A stretch of DNA of 64,000 nt from Acidobacteriota bacterium. Lineage in GTDB: Bacteria; Acidobacteriota; Vicinamibacteria; Vicinamibacterales; UBA2999. The stretch lies in NCBI GenBank assembly GCA_030697165.1, contig JAUYQQ010000013.1, forward strand, positions 62,001 to 126,000. The letters run 5' to 3'. The notes under the pieces were generated by a model. The model was not told the origin of the DNA. It saw only the letters and a program-made list of their open reading frames with translations, and searched no databases. A program made the translations under genes and the position numbers. Positions within the stretch are counted from its first letter, which is position 1. The number at the start of each line of letters is the position of its first letter. Shown in pieces: positions 55,731 to 63,439 of the stretch.

Positions 55731-58556
55731 CTACTTAGTCACCGGCACACGTGCCGCCAGTTCGTCGAGCCAGTTGAGCACGACGGTGATTTCCGGGGCA
55801 AGACTGGTAACCCCATCGGGTGCGGTTGATCGCGCGTTCTTGATCACCAGGAAGGACTGGCCGTCCAGCGACACATCGAACGCACGTCCGAGCGGGCTGA
55901 CGAAATACGGACGCATGTCGATGACGCGCACCGGAGCCGCGCTGCTGAAGGTGGCCGTGGCCTGAACCGCCGCGGACATCAGCACCTGCGTTTTGGCATC
56001 CACATAGAACAGCTCGCGCCCGTTCCTCGACCACATCGCCTGCTGGCCGCCGCTGATCGACACCTGCCAGCGTCCGCTCTCGATCTGAGGAAAAGGACGA
56101 ACATAGATTTCGCTCTGGCCCGACTCGTTCGTTTGATACGCGAGCCAACGGCCATCGGGTGAAAATTCGGCGTTCTCCTCGTAGAAGCTGGCATGCAGCA
56201 GCGGTTCACTGTGCGGCGTCGGTGCCATCCTGATCAGGGTGAGATCGCGGCGAGCCGAGAAGAGCCCTTCCCGCGCGACCAGCGTTTTTCCATCCGGCGT
56301 CATTGAATACCCTGCAAAAGGGTCGGTCCCGGAGACCAATCGCTCCGGGCTGCCGGTGCCATCCGCGGGTTGAATGAAGAGCCCGTTCGGCACCGTGCGC
56401 GCCGAGGTGAAGATGATGCGGCGGCCGTCAGGCGTCCAGACCGGATACGTATCGGCCGCGGGATCCAGCGTGAGTCGCGTGAGCACGCCTCGCGCCACAT
56501 CCCAGGTCCAGATATCCTGTTCCTGATCTCGGATGTCCAGCGCGATTCTGGCGCCGTCGGGCGACACACGCGGGTAGACATATGAACGCGGCGGCGCCGC
56601 AATGGCCTTCTCCTTGCCCTGGCGATCGACCCAGGCGAGCGTCCGGTCGCCAAAACCCTGCTGCCCCGTCGCACCCTCGACATAGACCAACGTGCCCGTT
56701 CGAGAAGTGTGGAACTCTGCGGTCCCGTTACTCTTCCCCAGCACTCGTTCGACGAGAGGCACGGGGCCGCTCAGCACAGCCAGGCGCGCCGGATCGAATC
56801 GAACGGCGCGCAATGTCCCTGCAGCGGCATACACCAGATATCCCGGCCCTGCGCCGGAGGCCGGTGCGACGTACTCGGCGTGGCTGGCGCCGCGAATCAA
56901 GATCTGGTGTTGACCGGTTGTCAGGTCGAGAGCGGCGATGTCGTAGAGGTCGATGGCGCTGCCGACATTGACGGACGTAAAGACCACGGCGTTGCCGCCC
57001 GGCAACACGAACGGCAGCACGTGGTCCACTTCACTCTTGGCCGGATCGGGTCGGCTCAGGACCGCCGGGTCGCCGCCACTCGCTGGCACGCGCATCAATC
57101 CGGTGGCGCGATCTAACGTTGCGAACACGATGGTGTCGTCCTCGCCCCAGCTCGCGCCGACCACCGAGCCGGCCATCCGGCAGAGCACGATGGGAGGGCC
57201 GCCCGTCATCAGCACCTTCTTCAACTCAAAGCCGCCGTTGACACTGCCGGTGAAAAAGCCAATCCATTGATTGTCCGGGGAAAAAAATGGCGCACGCGCA
57301 CCGGCGATGCCCTGGAGTTGCGTGGGTTCGAGTTGATCGAGCGCGCGCACGTACAACGCCGCGGTGGGACCGTCACCGATCACATAGGCCAGGCGGGTGC
57401 CGTCCGGCGAAATGGCTAGGTCGCGATCAACACCGAGGATCCCGAGGACCCCCTCGGTAGGCGTGATCGTGAATCGAACCGGATGGCCTGTCTGAGGCGT
57501 CGCTCGCATCAGCATCCAGGTGACGACCGTCGCCACCGCGGCGCCGATCAACAGCATCGCCGGTGCCATCACCCACGACCGCATCGCCGATCGCGACTCC
57601 TCCGCGGGCGGCGTGGTGGCCGCGCGCATTTGTCTCGTGTCGAACGCGCCTTCCATCGAGAGCCGCACCGCCGAAATGTCGCGGACCCGCTGCCTGGGGT
57701 CCTTCCGCAGGCAGACCCGCAGTGCCTGCTCGACTCCTGGCGGGGTGTCGCCTGGAAGCGCCGTCCAATCTGGGTCGTCTCGCAGCACCGAGACCAGCGT
57801 GTCGGAGATGTCGTCACCGGCGAAGGCGCGTTTCCCCGTCACCATTTCAAACAGCACCGCACCGAAGGCCCAAATATCGGCGCGCCGATCGACGGTCTTT
57901 CCCTTGGCCTGCTCGGGCGACATGTACGCCGCGGTGCCGAGAATGATGCCCGCCTCCGTCGCGTGAATCGACAGCGTCGGCGAATTCGCCGCACCCCCCG
58001 ATCCCTGATCCCCGATCCCTGATCCCTGACCGACCGCCTTGGCCAACCCGAAATCGAGCACCTTGACGGTTCCATCGAGGCGGACCTTGATGTTCGCGGG
58101 CTTCAGGTCGCGATGGATGATGCCGAGTTCGTGCGCGGCCTCAAGGGCTTCGGCGATCTGGCGCGCGATGGGAAGTGCCTCGTCGATCGGAATCGCACCG
58201 CGCGCAATTCGATGCGAGAGATCTTCGCCCTCGACGAGTTCCATTACGAGTGCAGTTATCCGGCTAAAGCCGGATGCTACATTGGTGCCGATGTGGCGTC
58301 CGGCTTCAGCCGGACCTTCTTCGAGCCCATAGAGCGCGGCAATATTCGGATGATTCAGCGATGCCAGCACCTGCGCTTCGCGACTGAAGCGCGCCAGGCG
58401 ATCGGGATCGTTGGCGACGGCAGGCAGCAACACCTTGATCGCGACGTCGCGGTTCAGCTTCGGATCGCGCGCCCGATAGACCTCGCCCATTCCGCCGGCG
58501 CCAAGGGCGGAAAGGATCTCGTAAGGGCCCAGCTTCGTTCCAGTGGCTAGACTCAT
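55731..58556 (-). CDS. Kinase K8: receptor Ser/Thr kinase with PD40 propeller
   Basis: 941 residues. The ATG overlaps the K9 stop (ATGA). G-loop [10 protein letters not shown]41, [33 protein letters not shown]. The helix [21 protein letters not shown]-like segment (~360-380) is followed by a propeller nearly parallel to K4 ([31 protein letters not shown]) and the end [20 protein letters not shown]. It contains a REPIN and a four-unit heptamer array at the same two positions as K4, so both inserts predate the K4/K8 duplication or were copied with it. Confidence 0.93.
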   Translation of the reverse strand: MSLATGTKLGPYEILSALGAGGMGEVYRARDPKLNRDVAIKVLLPAVANDPDRLARFSREAQVLASLNHPNIAALYGLEEGPAEAGRHIGTNVASGFSRITALVMELVEGEDLSHRIARGAIPIDEALPIARQIAEALEAAHELGIIHRDLKPANIKVRLDGTVKVLDFGLAKAVGQGSGIGDQGSGGAANSPTLSIHATEAGIILGTAAYMSPEQAKGKTVDRRADIWAFGAVLFEMVTGKRAFAGDDISDTLVSVLRDDPDWTALPGDTPPGVEQALRVCLRKDPRQRVRDISAVRLSMEGAFDTRQMRAATTPPAEESRSAMRSWVMAPAMLLIGAAVATVVTWMLMRATPQTGHPVRFTITPTEGVLGILGVDRDLAISPDGTRLAYVIGDGPTAALYVRALDQLEPTQLQGIAGARAPFFSPDNQWIGFFTGSVNGGFELKKVLMTGGPPIVLCRMAGSVVGASWGEDDTIVFATLDRATGLMRVPASGGDPAVLSRPDPAKSEVDHVLPFVLPGGNAVVFTSVNVGSAIDLYDIAALDLTTGQHQILIRGASHAEYVAPASGAGPGYLVYAAAGTLRAVRFDPARLAVLSGPVPLVERVLGKSNGTAEFHTSRTGTLVYVEGATGQQGFGDRTLAWVDRQGKEKAIAAPPRSYVYPRVSPDGARIALDIRDQEQDIWTWDVARGVLTRLTLDPAADTYPVWTPDGRRIIFTSARTVPNGLFIQPADGTGSPERLVSGTDPFAGYSMTPDGKTLVAREGLFSARRDLTLIRMAPTPHSEPLLHASFYEENAEFSPDGRWLAYQTNESGQSEIYVRPFPQIESGRWQVSISGGQQAMWSRNGRELFYVDAKTQVLMSAAVQATATFSSAAPVRVIDMRPYFVSPLGRAFDVSLDGQSFLVIKNARSTAPDGVTSLAPEITVVLNWLDELAARVPVTK
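58000..58027 (-). repeat. Four heptamers (GATCCCY) in the K8 post-DFG linker
   Basis: Units GATCCCT, GATCCCC, GATCCCT, GATCCCT followed by GACC. Same position and copy number as in K4, with different unit variants. A 28-bp array is not a multiple of three, so loss or gain of one unit would break the kinase frame. Confidence 0.82.
58259..58314 (-). repeat. 56-bp REPIN-like element inside kinase K8
   Basis: Identical to the K3 copy over its whole length, although K8 and K3 differ widely elsewhere. This points to gene conversion or recent movement. Confidence 0.88.
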
Positions 58557-61318
58557 GGCTTCGCCGCCGGCGCGATCGTTCGCAAGTGGTCGAAGAAGTT
58601 GATGAGGAACGTGACCTTGTCGTGCTTCACGCCTGCCGCTTGCTCAACCGGCGCAAGCGCGAACCGCGTGCCGTCAGGATGCAAGTCGAACATGCGGTTC
58701 TGGCTGCGCACCATGCGCCTCTGTGACCAGAGCCGCGGCTTCTCTGCGCGCAGCGAGTCGCCCTCCACAGCGTAAGGCGCCACCATGATCTGGCCGAGCG
58801 GTGATCCGAAGAACAGCTCGGGCTTGGTTCGCGACCAGGTGGGGTGCAAGGCGCCGCCGGTCGAGATCTGCCACTTGCCACCGGGACCGGGAAACGGTCG
58901 CACGTAGAGTTCGTTGCGTCCGGATTCATTCGAAATGTAGGCGAGCCACCGTCCGTCGGGAGAAAACATCGGCTCGCGTTCCTGAGCGGGGCTGTTCAGG
59001 AAGACCGTGGGCGTGCCGGGCTTCCAACCCGACGCCTCGTCGCCTGTCATCGGCAGCAGCATCAAATCGACGTTGGCACCGCTTTGTTCTTCGAACGCCA
59101 GAAGGTTGCCGCTCGGGTGCCAGGAAGCGGGCCGGTGGCGGTTGCTGCTCTCGGTGAGGCGCTCAGCGTCGCCCGTCCCGTCGGCCCGTCGCCACACCAG
59201 GCCGGAGGTCGCCGGGGCAGCGCCGCTCGAGGCGTACACGATGCGGCGTCCATCAGGGGTCCACACCGGAAAGTTGTCACCCGCCGGCTCAAACGTCAGT
59301 CGCGACAGACTGTCTCGAGCCCATTCGTAGATCCAAATGTCTGTCGATGCTCCGTCTGCCAGCTGCATGGCCAGCCGGCGCCCATCGGGAGCGAAGCGGA
59401 GCTCGAACCAGTTCGCTGGCGTCGGGCGTAACGGGGTCGTGTTCCCCGCGTCATCCAGCCAGGTGATTGGCTGGCCGCTGGAGCTCTGCCCCGGCAGATA
59501 GAAAAACGTGCCGGTAACCGACACTGCGAACTGCGCGGCGGCAGTGCCGACGTTTGACATCACGCCTTCGAGCGCCGGGACGGGCGGCCCGGTCGCCGCC
59601 AACCGCTCCAGATCGAAAGGCGCCGCAAACAGCATCCCGTCGCGGATGTAGACCAGGTGGCCGCCTTCGCGCTCGCCGCGCTTCGGCGAGCCAAGCCCAC
59701 TGGCCACGTAGCGGCCGTGATAGCCGCCACGGTGGACGACGGTGCGCGCGCCGCCCGGCGATAGGACCACGATGTTGGCGTCGTTATAGCTGGTAGCCAC
59801 AGTGCTGCTGGTAAAGAGCACTCCTCTGCCACCTGGCAGCGCTTGCGGCCAGCGTTGGGTGACCTCGCCCTCGGCGAGGGACGCAAGCGGTTCCGGCGTA
59901 CCACCGGCCGATGGCACCGACATCAAGGCGGCGCCGTCGCTCGAGTGCGGCGAAAACACGATGGTGCCGTCCTCGCCCCAGGCGCCGCCGCGGCCGGCCT
60001 GCGCATCGCACACCGTGAGCACTGCGCCGCCAGTGACGGCGACCTTCTTCAACTTGCCGCCCGCGTAGAACGCGATCCACTCACCGCCCGGCGAAAAGAA
60101 CGGGCTCATCGCATCGTCGGTTCCCGGCAGCGCGGTGGCCTGCAGTTGGTCGAGTCGCCTGACATAGAGCTGTGGCGTACCGTCCTCACCGGTCTGCGCG
60201 GCGAAAGCGAGGACGTTGCCATCCGGAGAGACCGCCGTTGCGTCACCAAAACGGAGCGACAACGAGACATCTGCGCCCAGCTCGGCGCTTAGTCGTACCA
60301 GCGACGGGGGCGTGATCTCCGTACTGCGCCACGGCGCCCACGCCGGCAGCACCAGCGTCAAGCCGATCGCGAGCGCGCTGACGATTGCCCACGGCAGCAC
60401 ACGCTTCCAGGCTGGGGCTTGAACCGGGACCACCATCGGCGTGGAGATGTCAGCGGGGCCACTCGCAGCTTCATCGATTTGACGACGGGCTTCGCCCATG
60501 TCGCGCAGGCGCGCTTTCGCATCTTTCTTGAGGCAGATCGTCAGCAACCGGCGAATGGCATTGGGCACGTCCGCAGGAATCGCGTCCCACTCCGGATCGG
60601 TTTTCAGGACCGCGGCCAACGTGTCCGAGACTGTGTCGCCTTCGAACGGCCGCCGCCCGGCGAGCATCTCGAACAAGACGACGCCGAACGCCCACACGTC
60701 GGCGCGCCGATCGACGGCGGACCCGCGCGCCTGCTCGGGACTCATGTACGCCGCTGTGCCGAGGATGATGCCGGCCTGAGTGGCATGGATCGACAGGGTC
60801 GGCGAGTTCATCGCGGTCGCGGATGAGCCCGCGGAAGGGTCGACCGCCTTCGCGAGTCCGAAGTCCAAGACCTTCACCGTTCCATCGGGCCGGACCTTGA
60901 TGTTCGCTGGCTTGAGATCGCGATGGATGATGCCGCACTCGTGCGCCGCTTCGAGCGCCTCGGCGATCTGGCGCGCGATGGGTAACGCTTCGTCGAGCGG
61001 AATCGATCCGCGCGAAATTCGCTGCGACAGATCCTCGCCTTCAACCAGCTCCATCACGAGCGCCGTCACACCGCCCGATTCTTCGAGTCCGTGAATGTGC
61101 GCGATGTTCGGGTGGTTGAGCGACGCCAGGACCTGCGCTTCGCGGCTGAAGCGCGCGAGGCGATCGGGATCGTTGGCGACCGCGGGGAGCAGCACCTTGA
61201 TCGCGACGTCACGATTCAATTTGGTATCGCGCGCGCGGTAGACCTCGCCCATGCCACCGGCGCCGAGCGCGGAGAGGACTTCGTAGGGACCGAGGCGGGC
61301 ACCAGGCGATAGGGTCAC
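58553..61318 (-). CDS. Kinase K9: receptor Ser/Thr kinase with PD40 propeller, head of the K9-K6 operon
   Basis: 921 residues from a GTG lying 11 nt after TATACT. Motifs: [10 protein letters not shown]41, [45 protein letters not shown]. The helix VLPWAIVSALAIGLTLVL is followed by a propeller related to K3 (AELGADVSL, FFSPGGEWIAFYAGGKLKKV) that ends GGKWQISTGGALHPTW. The kinase domain has no inserts, but one propeller loop (YVASGLGSPKRGEREGGHLVY) carries a 13-residue repeat-derived insert where K3 reads YISTGHLLY. Diverges from the Phd/PIN module at 61453. Confidence 0.93.
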   Translation of the reverse strand: MTLSPGARLGPYEVLSALGAGGMGEVYRARDTKLNRDVAIKVLLPAVANDPDRLARFSREAQVLASLNHPNIAHIHGLEESGGVTALVMELVEGEDLSQRISRGSIPLDEALPIARQIAEALEAAHECGIIHRDLKPANIKVRPDGTVKVLDFGLAKAVDPSAGSSATAMNSPTLSIHATQAGIILGTAAYMSPEQARGSAVDRRADVWAFGVVLFEMLAGRRPFEGDTVSDTLAAVLKTDPEWDAIPADVPNAIRRLLTICLKKDAKARLRDMGEARRQIDEAASGPADISTPMVVPVQAPAWKRVLPWAIVSALAIGLTLVLPAWAPWRSTEITPPSLVRLSAELGADVSLSLRFGDATAVSPDGNVLAFAAQTGEDGTPQLYVRRLDQLQATALPGTDDAMSPFFSPGGEWIAFYAGGKLKKVAVTGGAVLTVCDAQAGRGGAWGEDGTIVFSPHSSDGAALMSVPSAGGTPEPLASLAEGEVTQRWPQALPGGRGVLFTSSTVATSYNDANIVVLSPGGARTVVHRGGYHGRYVASGLGSPKRGEREGGHLVYIRDGMLFAAPFDLERLAATGPPVPALEGVMSNVGTAAAQFAVSVTGTFFYLPGQSSSGQPITWLDDAGNTTPLRPTPANWFELRFAPDGRRLAMQLADGASTDIWIYEWARDSLSRLTFEPAGDNFPVWTPDGRRIVYASSGAAPATSGLVWRRADGTGDAERLTESSNRHRPASWHPSGNLLAFEEQSGANVDLMLLPMTGDEASGWKPGTPTVFLNSPAQEREPMFSPDGRWLAYISNESGRNELYVRPFPGPGGKWQISTGGALHPTWSRTKPELFFGSPLGQIMVAPYAVEGDSLRAEKPRLWSQRRMVRSQNRMFDLHPDGTRFALAPVEQAAGVKHDKVTFLINFFDHLRTIAPAAKP
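59660..59699 (-). repeat. Palindromic repeat inserted in the K9 propeller
   Basis: CCGCCTTCGCGCTCGCCGCG followed by CTTCGGCGAGCCAAGCCC; resembles the repeat at 31325 in the anti-sigma gene. Encodes GLGSPKRGEREGG. Confidence 0.65.
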
Positions 61319-61452
61319 GGGTGGCCGCGAGTATATGGGGTTCCGGCGTCCGAGGGGGTCCCTTCAAGGGATCCGTTTTGCGACGAGGGTATTTGCGGTT
61401 TCCCGATAGATGACTATGATGACCATAATGACCTGTAATCAGGGAGGGTCCT
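61319..61452. promoter_or_regulatory. Shared divergent region of the K9 operon and a Phd/PIN module
   Basis: On the minus strand TATACT (complement of 61330-61335) precedes the K9 GTG. On the plus strand three 9-bp repeats of ATGACYATR form at about 61407-61433, overlapping CATAAT (a -10 candidate), and GGAGGG lies just before the GTG at 61453. The repeats are a plausible antitoxin operator. No other feature seen in this 134-bp gap. Confidence 0.45.
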
Positions 61453-61704
61453 GTGGCAGTTGCCTGGACGGTGGCTGAGGCCAAGGCGAGATTCAGCGAA
61501 CTGATCGACCGGGCGGCCGAGGCTGGACCCCAGGTCGTGACCCGCAACGGCCGGGCCGCGGCGGTGGTCGTCTCGGCGGACGAATGGGAGCGGAAGATCC
61601 GGCGGAGTGGAAACCTGGCCGAATTTCTGGCGGCGTCCCCACTGCGAAGCTCCGGTCTCAAGGTGCGGCGGCGAACCGGACCAGCGCGGACCGTTGACCT
61701 GTGA
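61453..61704 (+). CDS. Phd/YefM-family antitoxin
   Basis: 83 residues from a GTG preceded by GGAGGG. WTVAEAKARFSELIDRAAEAGPQVVTRNGRAAAVVVSADEWER is a clear Phd domain. The C-terminal NLAEFLAASPLRSSGLKVRRR resembles the toxin-binding end of RelB/StbD-type partners. The stop overlaps the toxin start (GTGA). Confidence 0.9.
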   Translation: MAVAWTVAEAKARFSELIDRAAEAGPQVVTRNGRAAAVVVSADEWERKIRRSGNLAEFLAASPLRSSGLKVRRRTGPARTVDL

Positions 61705-62126
61705 GCTATTTGCTCGACACCAACATCGTGTCCGAGTGGGTCAGGCCGCGACCGGAACCGAAGGTCGTCAACTGGCTGGCCGACATCGATGAAGACCGCG
61801 TTTTTCTGAGTGTCGTCACGCTGGCCGAATTGCGGCATGGCGTCGAACGGCTGCCGGCGAGCCGACGCCGGACGCGTCTCGACGAGTGGCTCCGCCACGA
61901 CCTGCCGGCCCGGTTCGAGGGCCGTGTGCTGCCGATCGACGAAACGATCGCGGCCGCGTGGGGCGCGATCGTCGCGCGGCGCGAAGCGAAGGGCCGGCCG
62001 ATCGGCGTCATGGATGCCTGGATTGCCGCCACCGCCGAGACCCACGAACTGACCTTGGTGACGCGCAATGCCGCGGACTTTCGCGATGCCGTGTCGGCGG
62101 TCCTGGACCCGTGGGCTTCCCCGTGA
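61701..62126 (+). CDS. PIN-domain toxin (FitB/VapC-like)
   Basis: 141 residues. MSYLLDTNIVSEWVRPRPEPKVVNWL (D6), TLAELRHGVERLP (E), GVMDAWIAATA (D) and LVTRNAADF match FitB-like VapC toxins, which act as endoribonucleases. Together with the Phd antitoxin it heads away from the K9 operon. Confidence 0.92.
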   Translation: MSYLLDTNIVSEWVRPRPEPKVVNWLADIDEDRVFLSVVTLAELRHGVERLPASRRRTRLDEWLRHDLPARFEGRVLPIDETIAAAWGAIVARREAKGRPIGVMDAWIAATAETHELTLVTRNAADFRDAVSAVLDPWASP

Positions 62127-62163
62127 GGCCGCGAGCCCCCGGCTCCCAGCGTTTCCTCTTCTT

Positions 62164-63141
62164 TCAGCGCGCCAATGGCGGCGACTCGATGCCGGTGCCG
62201 AGCGTGAAGGACGACCCGACCGCGGCGACGACCGCGGTGCGGCGCGCGAGACCCACGATCTGACGGAGTCGAAACACGGCCTCGATGCCGGTACAGTGGG
62301 CGCCCAGCAGGTTGCGGACCCCAAGGGCCTTCAGCCGCCCACCTGTCCACACGAGCGCTTCGTCGGATGCCGCGAAAAGGTGAAAGCCGCCAATCGCCGC
62401 CTCAATCGGCACATCGGCGATGGCCTTTCGAGCGTATTCAAGCGTGTTGACGATGCCGGCGTGGCCGCAGCCGCTGATCACGACCAGACCGCTCGGCGTG
62501 TTGACCGCGATCGCGGTGTCTTCCGGAACGTTGTCCTCGACCGGCCCACTTGGTAATTGCAGCCGGCCCGTCGTGTTCCAGTTCCGCTCCGGATGCACGC
62601 GCGGCACCGGGCCAAGCAACCAGACGCCCGGCAAGAGTTCGAAGGGCGCACCATGTTCGATGAAGGTTCCGCCGAGCTGTTCGAATGCCGACTTGATGGG
62701 CCGCAATCCACCGACTTCGCGGCCATCAACGAGACGGCTGGTAAAGATTCCCGCCGGCACGTGCACGCGCGAGAGCGCCGCCGGATTCCTGGCCATGACC
62801 GCGCGCCGCAGCGCCAGCAGGCCGCCGGTGTGATCGGCGTGGTTGTGTGTCAGGACCACGTCGGTCACGTTCGACAGGTCGACGCGCATCTCCTCGACAT
62901 TGCGCAGCACGGTTTCGGGACGCGCGCCGGTGTCGATCAGGATGCGCCGGCCGTCGGCCTCAACCAGCGCTGCGAATCCCCACTCGCCGATGCCATTCGA
63001 TCCGCCCGCGCCGACGAGCATCGTCGACAGGACGGTCACTTTCAGGTTCGTCACCTGGGCGCGAGTGGCGGTCTGCGCAACACTGGCGGCCGGCATGAGG
63101 AGGGCGAGTGCGAACAAGGCGGCTCGGAGCTGATATGTCAT
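62164..63141 (-). CDS. Exported metallo-beta-lactamase-fold hydrolase (COG1237-like)
   Basis: 325 residues from the ATG at 63141, which starts a signal peptide (cleaved after ASVAQ). A GTG at 63186 overlapping the preceding kinase remnant stop is an alternative. The metal motif is THNHADHTGG (HxHxDH), preceded by LIDTGA and followed by SGCGHAGIVN and IGGFHLF. The pattern fits the COG1237 group, which includes a pterin/aminobenzene phosphate synthase, but an exported copy is unlikely to do pterin synthesis. Substrate unknown. Confidence 0.83.
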   Translation of the reverse strand: MTYQLRAALFALALLMPAASVAQTATRAQVTNLKVTVLSTMLVGAGGSNGIGEWGFAALVEADGRRILIDTGARPETVLRNVEEMRVDLSNVTDVVLTHNHADHTGGLLALRRAVMARNPAALSRVHVPAGIFTSRLVDGREVGGLRPIKSAFEQLGGTFIEHGAPFELLPGVWLLGPVPRVHPERNWNTTGRLQLPSGPVEDNVPEDTAIAVNTPSGLVVISGCGHAGIVNTLEYARKAIADVPIEAAIGGFHLFAASDEALVWTGGRLKALGVRNLLGAHCTGIEAVFRLRQIVGLARRTAVVAAVGSSFTLGTGIESPPLAR

Positions 63142-63182
63142 GTTGATTATCTGGGTTCCATCTCGTCTGGCCTCAGCCAGAC

Positions 63183-63317
63183 TCACTTATGAGATCGCAT
63201 CGGATCCGTCGCGGCATCGAAGGTGAGGCGCGCACGATACACCTCGCCCATGCCACCCACGCCCAAGGCAGCGACAATCTCGAACGGACCGATGCGCGAG
63301 CCGGGGACCAGCGGGAT
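63183..63317 (-). pseudogene. Kinase N-terminal remnant with intact promoter
   Basis: Reads IPLVPGSRIGPFEIVAALGV then GGMGEVYRA, i.e. the family start through the glycine loop, followed by 15 unrelated residues and a stop. TATACT lies 6 nt before the ATC at 63317, as in K1 and K4. The MBL gene could be translated from this promoter through a GTGA overlap. Confidence 0.75.
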
Positions 63318-63332
63318 GCGGGGAGTATACCC

Positions 63333-63404
63333 GGTGATCCTTGTCGGGAGGGTGATCCTTGTCGGGAGGGTGAACCATGTCGGGAGGGTGATCCTTGTCG
63401 GGAT
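63333..63404. repeat. Four 18-bp tandem repeats upstream of the kinase remnant
   Basis: Units GGTGATCCTTGTCGGGAG (two exact, one with two changes, one with a final T) sit between the GH15 gene stop and the TATACT box. The last unit runs into GGGATCCCGACC, giving a small inverted repeat. Could be a regulator-binding array or a simple tandem duplication. Confidence 0.8.
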
Positions 63405-63439
63405 CCCGACCAGAAGTGCTGCCCTCCCGTCAGGCTCTG

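Noticed and set aside
34899-61318. Kinase array considered as a secondary-metabolite or defence island
   Set aside because: No biosynthetic, restriction, phage or integrase genes were seen; PIN modules alone do not define a defence island.
63333-63404. 18-bp repeats considered as plasmid iterons
   Set aside because: Only four copies and no replication gene; they lie between a GH15 gene and a kinase remnant in chromosomal context.
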